The position numbers and the translations under genes are program-made. The notes under the pieces are model-generated. The model worked only from the letters and a program-made list of their open reading frames with translations, searched no databases and had not been told where the DNA came from. Shown piece by piece: positions 1-10,652 of a DNA stretch of 64,000 nt. The stretch's first letter is position 1. Each line of letters starts with the position of its first letter. The stretch comes from Culex pipiens pallens (Eukaryota > Arthropoda > Insecta > Diptera > Culicidae). The DNA is taken from NCBI RefSeq assembly GCF_016801865.2, contig NC_068938.1, forward strand, positions 94,698,221 to 94,762,220, read 5' to 3'.

Positions 1-271
1 TGTCTTTATTGTTTGATTCCGTTTGAAAACCTGGGTTAGTGAAAATCGTCCCTGCTTGTTGGATCAGCTTCGCTAGAATAAGCGATGTTTTTTTTCCAGG
101 AAGAGCTGCAGGATTCCAAAATCATCCAGGAAATGTATCTGCAACATCGCAGAATGACATCTCGCTGCAGTTGCTCGTCATGCGTAAAAAAGAAAAATCT
201 CTTCTAACCGATCGAAACGTGACAATTTTTTTAGCAAAAATGTCAAAAACTAGACAAAATAAAACACATAC
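1..271. other. AT-rich stretch, no gene seen
   Basis: No reading frame with recognisable domain content and no clear repeat boundary. The possible reading frames here use non-ATG starts and have no family resemblance. Confidence 0.5.
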
Positions 272-383
272 TACCGTCATCAGGGGTGACATTGGGTCTG
301 GAGGGTGAGATTGGGTCATACAAAAATGCTGAAATTTGTATGACCCAATCTCACCCCCAGACCCAATGTCACCCTTGATTATA
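272..383. mobile_element. Palindromic MITE
   Basis: Two arms of about 40 bp, 284-323 and 335-374, are near-perfect reverse complements around a short AT-rich loop; the shared core is GGTGACATTGGGTCTGG. The outer bases are TA on both sides, fitting a TA-target (Tc1/mariner/pogo-like) MITE. The GGGGTGACATTG motif recurs in fragments near 10138 and 30265 and in the related MITE at 21710. No coding capacity. What is seen is the palindrome; the superfamily is inferred. Confidence 0.65.
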
Positions 384-845
384 AAACAGCTCATTTACCA
401 GTAAGACAAATTTCATGCTTGTACTTGAATAGCATCCTAATTTGTAGATGTAAACAAAGGAGATCATTCGAAAATCACGGTGCGCATTCTCTCTATTCAT
501 CACCCACATAAAGAACTGTTCGAAAAAAAAAACAAAATAACAAAAAGCACAAAATGTGCACCTTTCTTGAATTATTCTGCGAAATGAAGAAAGCATTCTT
601 GTAATTATATTTTAGTTTTTTCTGGGCTGTAACTCCTAAGTATGTTTTAAGTTAAACTTTCTGCCCCCCTTTTTGTGACTATTTCCACAGTTATACACCC
701 AGAACTGGGCATCGGCATACGAGAGGATAAAGAGCCCGGTTCGGTAGTAAAATGGTACGGACGGAGACGATAAATCCCGAAATTAGCGAGAGTACTTTAC
801 TCATGGGTTCATTTTCCAAAAAAGTTCATCTATAAAAAAAGTACC
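384..845. other. Intergenic DNA, no feature
   Basis: AT-rich, with short homopolymer runs. No coding or repeat structure that I can support. Confidence 0.45.
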
Positions 846-925
846 AGTACCGAGACTCGAACCCAAGACCTTCGTCATATTGAACCGTGCCTTTGCCCTA
901 TGGGCTACCATGGTTCAGTGACTAT
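846..925 (-). repeat. tRNA-like SINE fragment
   Basis: Read on the minus strand, a B-box-like GGGTTCGAGTCTC (851-865) lies about 40 bases downstream of a degenerate A-box-like segment (896-915), as in tRNA-derived SINE heads. Cloverleaf pairing is poor, so a functional tRNA is unlikely. The surrounding 1040-1110 sequence (GGTCCTGGAGCACC... TAGCATGGTGC) is echoed near 10845-10885, indicating a larger dispersed repeat. Confidence 0.45.
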
Positions 926-2040
926 GTGGCAGTCATTTGTCCATATAAGCCACTCAATAGGACGAACTGTTTCAATGAACGAATGAACACGCGAGAGGTC
1001 TTTAGTCTCGCAATTTGTAAGAAAACTGTTTTTGTTGTTGTTTGTTGTTCTAGGAAATTTGGGTCCTGGAGCACCGAATCATTTTAGCATGGTGCACCCA
1101 ATGATTCAAAAAAAAAAAAAAAAAAAATCAAACCATCCACATTAACGACCCCCGGGTCTTATGTGGTCTCTAGGGCTAGTGATTATTCACGGCGAAAAAA
1201 ATGAAATTACGCGGCATGCCAATTTCAAAACATTGGAATTTCACGGCAATTTCGCGGTACTCAAAAATCTGCCTAAAATTAACGCAAAATTGTGTTATTT
1301 AAGAGTAGTTGTGTACAGGAAAGTTACTAAAAAAGTAATCAGTTGTTTAAGATACAAATATTATCCCCTGACACAATGTTTTTAAGACAGTACGAAAATT
1401 GTGAGTTCAATTTCGTGAAATTTTGCCAACTTTTTACTATAGGAATTTACGATTCATCCTAATTTTACTAATACATTTTTTTAAATTTATTTTGCTAAAA
1501 TATCTTTTAAACGAAGTACATCCTTCAATATAAATAAAAAATATTCACAGCTATACGATAAATCCATTCAAATTTTGTTTGCAAATGGTTTTCAGGAATA
1601 GTGAAATTTGAGTATTTAGCCAAAAAAAAAAACAGTTTTGTTTACCATTTCGTCGTTTGTGTGCTTTGTTGTGACGCGTCTGCTGAAAAAAGAAAGGACG
1701 TGTCATAAGATAGCACACAAGCGACGATTCGTTATTGATAAGTCCAGAAAATTAGAAAATGTGGCAAAGTGCTTAAAACAAGTTCTAGAAACATAAACAA
1801 CTTTATTTTTGTACAAAATTTCGTTTTTACAGAGATTCAAAAATTAATAGCAAAACTGCTCTGCAGTTTCTTTCTTTGCAGTTTTGAAAATCGTCCGTTC
1901 ACATTTTGTGTGAAATGTTAAATCATGTTTTGAACGTTAAATTGTATTATCCAAATCATGTTACAACCAAAGCTTATTTCGCTGGAACTTTTCGTAAAAC
2001 ATAGTAATAAACAATATTTTCGAAAATGAGTCTCAAAATG

Positions 2041-2401
2041 TGTTGCGGCAACTGGCAACGGTTATTAGGCGAGGTGGACTGTTTCTTCGATCGAGCGGAC
2101 TGTAAACACTCGCGGATTTGTGGGACTTACTTTCGGACAAATCAAACACGCGGAAGTTCACTTTTCTCTCCAAAAAACTTCTATTTACCGATCTATTTAC
2201 AAGGTAAGATGTTCTTTCGTTGCGATCCTTCGTGCGACTTGGTTCCTTCTTGCTCGTTTGCGCGCGAACTCTCGTCGTCGCGCCGTTGTTTTTAGTTCTG
2301 TCAGGTTGGCAGCGGCGTTCTGTCAGTGGGGCAGGGGTGGGGTTGCGCACACTGGTTTGGAACTGCCTATTTCTTGGTCAAACTTCGGCGTTGGCCGAAC
2401 A
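2041..2401 (-). repeat. 3' LTR of the BEL-like element
   Basis: On the element's own (minus) strand this is the downstream LTR, bounded by TGTT...AACA in either reading direction. It matches the copy at 4744-5104 over all 361 bp by eye. The minus-strand Gag frame runs through the polypurine tract and ends inside this LTR at 2323, so the last 26 or so codons are LTR-encoded. Confidence 0.9.
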
Positions 2402-3777
2402 TTCTCCCCCCGGGTTGAAGGCTCGGCTTCTAAAGTCAAACCCGCTAGGAGAGAATCAGCCGCTGGTCTCGCTGGAGTTCGTTGGTGGTTCAAGCTCTTG
2501 GACCAGATGCGCATGCTTCGTCCCGAACTTGCTGCCATCTGGTGGTGATCTTTGGTTGGTTGAGTGGTTGAGTGGGAGGCACAGATCGGCTGCATACCCG
2601 GATCCCAAATCAAACGGGGCTTCTTTACGGTGCTGGTGAAGACAACGGACTGCAGCAGCTTCTCCGCAAACCTTCTGGCTGCGCGGACACGGTCAGTTGA
2701 TGGTGCGACGTTGCCGTTGAACAGCTGGCAGCTGTACGTCTCACTCTTGTGGTTTGGCTTCGTGGCTGCGTCCTCTTGGACGACAGGTGCTGTGCAAACG
2801 GGCTGTGCACTGCTCGGAAGCGAACGGTCCTCGACGTTCACTTCGTCGGCTTCAGCTGGCTGCAGTGAGCGAGCTTCCTCGTTCGTCACTGCCTGGTTCG
2901 TGGTGTTACCGGGATCTTCGTCGATCAGTCCAGCTGTCTCCGGCCTTGCAACAGCTTGCGAGTCATCGGATTCGGCGTCTTCTCGTTCTGCGTCGGCTGG
3001 TAGCAGTGAACCAAGTTCCACTGGCTGACACCAGCCAACGTCAAGGTCACCGTGGATCCGCTCTTCCGACCGCTGCATAGGGATTACGTCCGAATCGCCG
3101 GACATGTCGACGTCACCTCGAACTCTTGTCGAGACTTCGTGTCGAACCACTTTAGGTTCGGCGGGCGGTTGCATCTCGTTATGCATTTCAGAGAGTTTCT
3201 GCGGTTGGAGGGATCTGTCTGGCATGTTTTGGGAGGCTCCACTGGATGCAAAGCAGTCGGTACACAAGTGGCAACCGTTGCACCGCGTGCACAACGGGTC
3301 GCCACGCTCTGTGGTTGCGTTGGATGGGCTCGAGAGGAGTTGGATTGTGGCACATACCTTGGGAGCTGCTACAGCTGGATCGACGGGTTCGTCTTTTCCG
3401 GCACTCGATGGTGGCTGGTGCTGGTATTGCTGAAAAACAGTGGCTTGAACGGGTTGGGAAAGCAGTGCGCTACTGAGGGCTACCATTTTCAGGTTGGCTC
3501 CTTGGAGTAGCCCCTCAATCTCTGCGCATTCCAAGTCATTGGCGTCTCGTTCATCGGCAAAAAGACCACTCTCCTCAACATCTCGCAGCACTTGATCCAA
3601 CTCACCGTAGAATCGCTCGATGTTCTTCGCGAACACCCGGAACTCTGGCAAGGATGGCAGTTGTTGGTCTTCTTCAAGGGTGGAAAGTCGGCCTTGGAGT
3701 AGCAGGATCTTTAGCTTGAGCTGGCGTCGTTTGTTGGCCAAGCTCTTCGCGGACCTCGGTTGTCCGGCGGGGTTCAT
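2323..3777 (-). CDS. Gag-like protein of a non-autonomous LTR element
   Basis: A 484-codon frame starts at an ATG (3775-3777) just after the element's roughly 970-nt leader. Residues 15-75 are basic then heptad-like (NKRRQLKLKILLLQGRLSTL onward), resembling the N-terminal helical region of BEL/Pao Gag. A cysteine cluster, C163-x2-C166-x2-C169-H-x-C172-x2-C175, could bind zinc but is not the canonical CX2CX4HX4C knuckle. The rest is low-complexity and acidic, rich in Q, P and S, with no protease or polymerase motif. The frame ends inside the 3' LTR. Expected role is RNA packaging for mobilisation in trans; that is inference. It could also be a captured, non-Gag ORF. Confidence 0.6.
   Translation of the reverse strand: MNPAGQPRSAKSLANKRRQLKLKILLLQGRLSTLEEDQQLPSLPEFRVFAKNIERFYGELDQVLRDVEESGLFADERDANDLECAEIEGLLQGANLKMVALSSALLSQPVQATVFQQYQHQPPSSAGKDEPVDPAVAAPKVCATIQLLSSPSNATTERGDPLCTRCNGCHLCTDCFASSGASQNMPDRSLQPQKLSEMHNEMQPPAEPKVVRHEVSTRVRGDVDMSGDSDVIPMQRSEERIHGDLDVGWCQPVELGSLLPADAEREDAESDDSQAVARPETAGLIDEDPGNTTNQAVTNEEARSLQPAEADEVNVEDRSLPSSAQPVCTAPVVQEDAATKPNHKSETYSCQLFNGNVAPSTDRVRAARRFAEKLLQSVVFTSTVKKPRLIWDPGMQPICASHSTTQPTKDHHQMAASSGRSMRIWSKSLNHQRTPARPAADSLLAGLTLEAEPSTRGENVRPTPKFDQEIGSSKPVCATPPLPH
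2402..2412 (-). promoter_or_regulatory. Polypurine tract
   Basis: The minus-strand sequence CGGGGGGAGAA lies immediately upstream of the 3' LTR, the position of the plus-strand DNA primer in LTR elements. It independently supports the minus orientation. At the other end no convincing primer-binding site was found: TGGTCCATTCGAACC begins 2 nt inside the 5' LTR but does not read as a clean tRNA 3' end. Confidence 0.7.
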
Positions 3778-4743
3778 CTTCTCAGGTGCAATGCTTTATC
3801 GGAATGTTGGTGCTCCGCCGTGATCGCACTCTTGGCGACACGACAGCAGCAGCGGTCTTCAGCTGAGCTCACTGAAACGCTGCTTCCTCGGGTCTCTTCT
3901 GCGCGTGCAGCAAAAAACACTTTTGGTCGGGGTGTCACACTTACCCTCAAGCGCAACACTTTTCTTTTCGGGATGTCTCGTCGCAGCCACACCTTCCGGA
4001 ACCTTCCTACTGGCGCTTGCAGCAGGCCCTTTCCGTCAGCGCTGTGGCCTCGACGCAGCTGAATTTGCGAACCGTCCCACTGACACTTGCAGCGGGTCGC
4101 GTTCCGATCTTCTTCCGTGTGCAGCTGGAGCGACCGCCAAATCCGCAGCGGTACTGCGAACTGGAATGTTCCACGCTTGGGAACCACACAAAATGGCGTC
4201 GCTACGCTCACCACACACACACTCACACGCACAGGTTTTTACGCGAACATTTTCACTTTTTGCGGGCTCTTGCCGCCACTGTTTCCGCCGTTCTTTAGGC
4301 CACGGAGTCGCCTTCGGGAATGTTCTCGAATCTCACTGTCCCGAATCGTGTTGCACCTTTTTCAGTGACAAGATGGCGGCTCGTGCCTCCTCCTCACCAA
4401 GCACACACAAACAACACTTTCCTGCCGGTGGCCAGGAACCACTTCCGGCTCACTTCCTTCTGCCCGACGCGGTCACTTTCTTCAACCTTCCGTCGGCGTT
4501 TTTTTTTTCCGGTTAGCCGTGCTGCAGGACACAGAATCACGGCACGTTTTCACGCGGAGCAATCGACACGATCGCGAGATGGAGGACAAGATTTTCCTCA
4601 TCCGGAGGAACGCGAGATGTTCTGCGGAGTCGTTTTACACAAGATGGCGACCATCCGGTTGGTCCGCCGCCACTCGTCACTTTCACTTTGTGCGTACTGT
4701 CCGATCCGTCCGTTGGCCTTCTGTCCGGTTCGAATGGACCAAA

Positions 4744-5104
4744 TGTTGCGGCAACTGGCAACGGTTATTAGGCGAGGTGGACTGTTTCTTCGATCGAGCG
4801 GACTGTAAACACTCGCGGATTTGTGGGACTTACTTTCGGACAAATCAAACACGCGGAAGTTCACTTTTCTCTCCAAAAAACTTCTATTTACCGATCTATT
4901 TACAAGGTAAGATGTTCTTTCGTTGCGATCCTTCGTGCGACTTGGTTCCTTCTTGCTCGTTTGCGCGCGAACTCTCGTCGTCGCGCCGTTGTTTTTAGTT
5001 CTGTCAGGTTGGCAGCGGCGTTCTGTCAGTGGGGCAGGGGTGGGGTTGCGCACACTGGTTTGGAACTGCCTATTTCTTGGTCAAACTTCGGCGTTGGCCG
5101 AACA
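4744..5104 (-). repeat. 5' LTR of the BEL-like element
   Basis: This is the upstream LTR in element orientation and carries the expected promoter for the Gag transcript reading leftwards. It is identical to 2041-2401. No mutational difference was found by eye across 361 bp. Confidence 0.9.
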
Positions 5105-5370
5105 AAATGCCTATTGAATTCTTGTGTATTGCTTACATAAAAAAAAAACTCGATATTCAAATACACTTAGGGACAATTGGTAAATTAATTAATAAGAATT
5201 TCGCGGCATTTCACGGTATTAACGAAATTTCACGGTCAAGGGCAAATTTAACGGATTACGCGGTTTCCGTGAAATCGCGAAAAATCACAAGCCCTAGTGG
5301 TCTCTATTGCAAGTTTCTGCTCGAACCTAGGAGTCCGAAAGCTTGAATGGGGAGAGCACCCAAACCTCTT

Positions 5371-5460
5371 TTACTCCAAGGAACCTTCCACCCCAGTGTT
5401 TGAACTGACGACCTTTGGATTGTGAGTCCAACCGCCGCCAGCGATTCCACCGGAGTAGGC
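5371..5460 (-). repeat. tRNA-like SINE module (degenerate)
   Basis: The minus strand reads TGGACTCACAATCCA, an anticodon-arm-like hairpin, followed by AAAGGTCGTCAGTTCAAA, a decayed B box. The same TCACAATCCAAAGGTCG arm recurs in the intact SINE at 35711-35971. This is the remnant of a SINE head, not a tRNA gene. Confidence 0.45.
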
Positions 5461-5578
5461 TTGGTTTGGTGTGTTGTTTGTACTTATGGCATGGAGACGA
5501 CTCCTACACCTGGAATGACTTAACGGCATAACAACCAAGGCCGGGACCGACATTTTACTTCCTCACCCGATGGAAGGT

Positions 5579-5653
5579 TGCAGCAGATGGGAATCGAACC
5601 CAGAATCATCCGCTTACAAAGCGGACAGCGTAACCATTCGGCCACGCACTGCC
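5579..5653 (-). repeat. tRNA-like SINE module, cloverleaf preserved
   Basis: On the minus strand a near-complete cloverleaf is visible: an acceptor pairing GGCAGT.../...CTGCTGC, a D-arm TGGCCGAATGGTTACGC, a perfect 5-bp anticodon stem (TCCGC/GCGGA) enclosing TTTGTAA (TGT triplet), and a T-arm TGGGTTCGATTCCCA. The same module recurs at 10519-10595 inside a retroposon, so a SINE origin is more likely than a functional tRNA-Thr gene. The downstream bases run on as repeat DNA. Confidence 0.55.
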
Positions 5654-5783
5654 ACACCCAATGATTCATTGATCTAAAATAACAGAAACACATTTGGTTG
5701 GTACATTGGCATTGATCATCAAGTTTTCACAGCAGCGAGTTGGCCGTGCGGGTTGGGGCGTGGACTTTGTAAGCCAGATATAA

Positions 5784-6358
5784 CTACACAGAAAAAAAAA
5801 TCATGGTAATATTACATCTGGGAAGGAGTACATCTTTTATGTCAGAAAAAAGGTGTAATTTTACCTCTGGAAATGTGTAATTTTACCACTTTTCTGGTGT
5901 AATGTTACTTTTTCAGTCTAAATTGAGGTAAAATTACATCATAAAAGAGGTAATATTCAACCTTCCAAAATTAAAGCTTCCAAATTTACATTATTTTTTT
6001 CTGTGCAGAAAAAAAAATCATGGTAATATTACATCTGGGAAGGGGTACATCTTTTATGTCAGAAAAAAGGTGTAATTTTACATCTGGAAATGTGTAATTT
6101 TACCACTTTTCTGTTGTAATGTCATTTTTTCAGTCTTAATTGAGGTAAAATTATATCATAAAAGAGGTAATATTCAACCTTCCAAAATTAAAGCTTCCAA
6201 ATTTACATTATTTTTTTCTGTGTAGGTTTCCGTTTTTTTTCCTTTCGTCTGCCAGATGTAAATTTAAACCTTACTAGAGGTAAAATTAATGCTTTTTTCT
6301 GACATAAAAGATGTATCCCTTTTTAGATGTAATTTTACCATGTTTTTTTACTGTGTAG
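5784..6358. mobile_element. Compound MITE with internal tandem duplication
   Basis: Outer inverted ends are CTACACAG (5784-5791) and CTGTGTAG (6351-6358), each continuing into AT-rich sequence with CATGGTAAnATTACATCT. Between them lie two nearly identical head-to-tail units (5784 to about 6005, about 6006-6225), each ending ATTATTTTTTTCTGTG, then an inverted partial unit (6226-6358). Repeated TGTAATTTTACC/GGTAAAATTACA motifs dominate. No coding content. The same CTACACAG end appears on the MITE at 30084. Confidence 0.7.
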
Positions 6359-9300
6359 GCGTCAATCAACCTAAGGCATTTTCCAGGATGTCCTCGAAAG
6401 TCTGGCTGCGATAGGATTAGACTAGATTAGAAACTGTTTTTTTTGCTGTTTTTATAGCAGATTAAGTGCACAAGATGAATTGTTTGTTTGTGCACAGAAT
6501 TCCCATACAAACTAAAATAAGCTCTAATCAATGGTTAAGCCAACATAATCTGTATATTTTCAAAAACAACAGATTGCATTGCCTTTAGAAAGTGTGTATC
6601 AACATAAATTTGTGAAAAACAAGATTTTTTTTCCACATTTTCCAACAACATGTATGACGTGTCACAAGTGTGCACGATCATTTTGATGATAAATTGGTTT
6701 ATGTCACAAGTGTGCATTGCGAGTTCCCAAAATTGGGTTGAAGCATCTTGTAGTGTTTGTTGAGTATAGCAAAACGTCATAATTAACTCATTTACGACCA
6801 AAATTGTTTATATCACAAGATGGCACATAGCAGACGAATTGTTTTTTGCTAATTTTAATAAATTGATGAAAAAACATTGAAAACAAGTTATATTTTTTTA
6901 CATCTAAAAACATCTTTTCTGGAAGAACAATTATTCGAAATTGGATATTTGTATTTATTGAAATAATGAACATTCAATTTATTTACTAGACATTTAAGTT
7001 ATTTCCTAAATTTAAATTTCTAAATTTCTAAAATTTATTCTTTTATTTATGTTGTTCAAAGAAATCGCAGCATGATTCCCACAAACCACATTTTGCATAA
7101 CTCTTCCCAGCTCAGCGAGTGGCCGTGTATTGAACCCTTGTTTACTGTCAACTTGGCGCTCGCCGGAAACAAATATTTGAAATTTCTCAATTCATAGAGC
7201 TCACATATGTAATCTCCAAGCGGATATTTTAACGTTTTGCTTTTTATCACCACCCTTCAAGACAAGTTCCCGCTGGGATCAACGTACTTGGCGAACATAT
7301 CGTAGCAAATTTAAGCAAATATTTCAGGTTGTTTTTTATGTGCTCTGCTTTGAACAAATTGTCTGCCAATAAGATGTCTTAGAAGTAGATATCACGATCG
7401 TGACGACAATATATTAGCTTACAAGACAGAAAAGGCAAAAATAGTTGAATAATATTGCCTGAGGTGAAAGTCAATCGAAAACAATGTGTCATCGATTCTC
7501 TTTTTAATTATGTTTAAAATTTTCAATTATCATTCCAACGACAAATTCGTGAAAGAAATTCATGATTTACTTGATTCTGTTCCATGTATCTATCATTTAT
7601 AATTTATTCCTTCTATTAAACCCATTTAAAAATACCTCAAGGAAAAAGATTTATGAGATCGAGATTTCGCTCCAAGTTCGCGCAGTCACCGCCGCCAACA
7701 AAGAAACGAAACGAAACCACCCACAATCAACTGTCATTCATAACAATAATTATGGCGCCTCCGTGTGTGTGTGGCGGAGTTTATTGGATCGCCGACCAGA
7801 CCAGAGGCGGTGGGACAACAAATAACGTCCCCGTTTGTGGAGTCTGTGGCGATTTGCTTTCGAAGTCCCCAGGAACATCCGTTCAACCGGGCAGAGTAGA
7901 GCTGACATGTGCGCGGCGCATAGAACGTTCAGGTCTACCGGCAACGAGTTCAAGATCACGAAGGCGCGTGCTGGCGAAGATGGCCCACGCGTTCTAAATT
8001 TATTGGGCTCATTACGGCATGGAAAGGTGGCGCGCGTGCGTATTCTGATCAAGTTGAAGCTAGTGAAGAAATAAGTATTTTTGAAGGAGGTAGCGTGTAG
8101 TTTTGAATTATGCTTATACAGATATTACATTATATACGATATGTGCCGAAACATGCAGAACAATAATGATGATTTTTTTGCAAATTCATCATTTTCATAA
8201 AGTGCACCGATTTCAAGTTATAGTCTTTTCTTGGTCAAAGTTTTGTCTCGGCATCTTGTCTGGATTTTGGCAGAGTTCTAATAAAAAGTTATTGCAGGAT
8301 TTCGGCAAAATGAACTTTGCTAATTTTTTTTTCGTCTTTTTGGATACAAACAGACGTATTTTTGAAAAAAGGAGTCTCATCGTGTAAGTTACCGAGACAG
8401 GCTTAACCCTTCGAAAATGATCTAAATAACCAAATATATTCTGATAATAAAAACTTCACAAAAAAATACAATTAAAAATAATCGCCTCTTTGTTCAGTAC
8501 AAAATCAATCTGCAAACTTTAAATGACATCATGAACAGGAGTTACGAACTTTCGAAAATAATAAAAAATACATTTGGTTTAAAAGGTCATAATGACTTCT
8601 CCACACTATAAATCTGCTTTCCAAAAAAGGTAATCTCCTACACATGTGAGCTGTACGGTCTCAGATCGAACACTCTGTTATAACATGCGGAATTTCACAA
8701 TAAACTGCAATTTCGTTTTGTCCAAATTGAGTGAGGTTTTGGATGACAGATAATTAAAAAATAACGGTTAATTTCTTATCTAATCGGAGATATCAAAGTT
8801 TCATGTCTGTTTCTATAAGACAAATTATCCTAACTTTTATTGCCAGATGACTTTTACAACTCCTTATCATAAGCTCTTGCAAAAAATTTGAAACGAAAGA
8901 TCAGTTCGATCGTAAAACAACCGTACTCTGGACATCGCAAAATTATGCAACTGCCAGCGTTTTACCCAATAGGTCACGGGAAGCTTTATGAAATCTAGGC
9001 GAGTGGTGGAAATGTACCAGTTCGAGACCTCGTCCCGTTGCAACATCGTTTCGATTCTTGTATCAATTTGCATAAATTAGCTCCCCGCGATGCTGCTGTT
9101 GTTCTGGATCAAACGTGTGTCTTCCAAAGAAGTCTCGCGTGGCTTCGAAGGTGACTCCAATTCCGCAAGATGTGGTCAGCTTCGAGCCAACTTTCAAATC
9201 GAAACACAAATCTCAAACTCTGAGTCATAAACTACTTTCGAGAGCTCCGGCAAAGTGCCAAACGCGAAATCTAGTAACAATTACCATATTGGTTGGAAAG

Positions 9301-10137
9301 GTAAATTTACAATTCCTGTCGCACGAGTTAATCCGCCTTGTTTTTTGTTGCAGCCCCCAAGAAATGGAAGAACTATTTTATTGACACCTACAACCCGTTG
9401 ACCATTTTGGGTCTCCCCGGGAACGGGTTGACGACTGCCTGCCCAGAGGGGACAGAGTAACAGTGGAATAAATTAACTACCGGGTTGTTCGTTGACCTTT
9501 TTGCCGTTTTGTGAGAATTTGCAGAAAAAAAATTTGTCAAGCTAGGAAGGTACGTCAGAACTCTGGCCAAAAATGTGGCCACACCAGGTGAGAATCGGGA
9601 TGGTGGTTTGTTGGTGGGAACTGTGTGACTGCAAATTAAGGTACAGATAAGACGCTCGTTAAGATGAAAGATCAGAACCGGGAACGCGCACATTTATAAT
9701 TAGCTATTTGAAGATTCAAATTAGCCGATGCTTGTTTGCGATTAGAGGGCTCATTTGGAGTTATCATGATTGATACCGCGGCGGTGTTTGTGTGTGTCGC
9801 CCACTTTATTTTGGTCATAAATCTTTTTGGTGATGTTCGGAAATGTGCCATCGGGCTTTTAGAGGAAGTTCGTTTGAAACATTGTCTTGTCTGGCAACAT
9901 TATGAAGGATTTAAAAAATACAAAAACTTCTGTTACAAATAATTTATATAATTCAGAATGTGAACAAAAATTGGTCAATCTTTGAGTTCTCACTCATTGC
10001 ATTGCGTAGAATTACTCTTTCTCGTCTGTAGATTTTTTGGAATGTGGTCTATTCAAAGAATCCTCTATGCGGCTTATTTAACGCCTTATGGTAGATTTAA
10101 TTTTCAGCATACACGGTCGTTTAGCAGTGGAATGATG
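6359..10137. other. Decayed, mostly AT-rich DNA; no gene supported
   Basis: The first 80 bases (AGGCGTCAATCAACCTAAGG... to GATTAGACTAGATTAG) match the tail part of the retroposon at 10518-11454. Beyond that the stretch is AT-rich apart from a GC-richer island at about 7650-8060, whose 114-codon frame has no recognisable domain and poor initiation context. An AG/GTAAAT...TTGTTGCAG pair at about 9299-9353 looks like a 54-bp intron but has no convincing flanking exons. Confidence 0.4.
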
Positions 10138-10165
10138 TACCGTAAACCGGGGTGACATTGATAGG
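10138..10165. repeat. Orphan MITE end
   Basis: TACCGTAAACCGGGGTGACA resembles the terminal repeat of the MITE at 21710-21918. No matching right end was found nearby; a mirror fragment, CACCCCGATTTACGGTA, lies at 30267-30284. Confidence 0.45.
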
Positions 10166-10518
10166 ATTTCAATTTATTTTTGAAATATTTTTCAACTGGT
10201 AAGATTTTTCTCAAGATTATTATTAAAAAAAAAATTACTGGCGTAGGCCAAACAAGGTCCACGCACTATTTTTAATTTTTACAAAAGTGTTTAACAAAAG
10301 AGTTGCGTTGAAAATTCTTATCATGAATCCTGCGGCGACTAAGGTGTTCGAATTTTATTTTCACATCAAATTTACCATCAATAAGGTTGATATAGTTTAT
10401 AACATAACTTTCTAACAAAACACATATAAATTTTAGGTAAAATTGTTAAAAAAATAGAATTTTGCCCTAAATTTGTTAAAACTAGTTTTGTTTATAGAGC
10501 TATTCCAGCTCAAATCAA

Positions 10519-10595
10519 GGGAGCGGCCGTGGCTGACTGGTTACGGTGTTCGCTTTGTAAGCGAATGGTTCTGGGTTCGATTCCCATCTGCTCCC
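10519..10595 (+). repeat. tRNA-like head module
   Basis: GGGAGCGGCCGTGGCTGAC opens an acceptor/D-arm-like stretch; the anticodon arm is TTCGC-TTTGTAA-GCGAA with a perfect 5-bp stem, and GGGTTCGATTCCC forms a perfect T-arm and B box. The 3' end TCTGCTCCC pairs with the 5' GGGAGCG. This is an internal Pol III promoter of the kind that drives SINE transcription. Confidence 0.6.
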
Positions 10596-10652
10596 AACGA
10601 GAAAGTTAAGAACACATAAATTTGAAATGATGAATATGAACGAAAAATCAAA

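Larger units (their letters stand above)
2041..5104 (-). mobile_element. Gag-only LTR retrotransposon, BEL/Pao-like
   Basis: Two direct repeats of 361 bp (2041-2401, 4744-5104) look identical base for base. Each begins TG and ends CA, and both ends are flanked by AAATG (2036-2040 and 5105-5109), a 5-bp target duplication. The element reads on the minus strand: a purine tract CGGGGGGAGAA (2402-2412, minus sense) abuts the downstream LTR, and the main ORF runs 3777 to 2323. The minus-strand LTR starts TGTTCGGCC, a start I associate with BEL elements. There is no protease, reverse transcriptase, RNase H or integrase, and the internal region is only 2,342 bp. It must depend on an autonomous relative. 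The identical LTRs imply very recent insertion. Confidence 0.85.
1171..5296. mobile_element. Non-autonomous hAT-like transposon (interrupted)
   Basis: The left end TAGGGCTAGTGATT at 1171 and the right end AATCACAAGCCCTA ending at 5296 are inverted repeats with one mismatch over 14 bases; similarity continues into motifs such as TTTCACGG. Both ends are flanked by the identical 8-mer GTGGTCTC (1163-1170 and 5297-5304), the target-duplication length of hAT elements. Removing the nested LTR element and its 5-bp duplication leaves about 1,057 bp with no transposase-like frame, so this is a deletion derivative or MITE-like member. Superfamily placement rests on the 8-bp duplication and TIR style. 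Confidence 0.85.

Noticed and set aside
1649..1726. Inverted pair TCGTCGTTTGTGTGC / GCACACAAGCGACGA as a separate MITE
   Set aside because: It lies inside the hAT-like element, with no target duplication of its own; treated as an internal subterminal repeat.
2120..4998. Several plus-strand frames of 90-200 codons inside the LTR element
   Set aside because: They lie antisense to, or outside, the minus-strand Gag frame. Element orientation is fixed by the polypurine tract, and duplicate frames in the two LTRs are copies of each other.
7653..7997. 114-codon Cys-containing frame
   Set aside because: It has paired cysteines (VCGVCG) suggestive of a zinc finger, but no matching second pair, a weak start and no homologous pattern.
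9115..9384. Two-exon gene with a 54-bp intron
   Set aside because: Donor and acceptor motifs are present, but the flanking frames do not join into anything recognisable and stops follow quickly.
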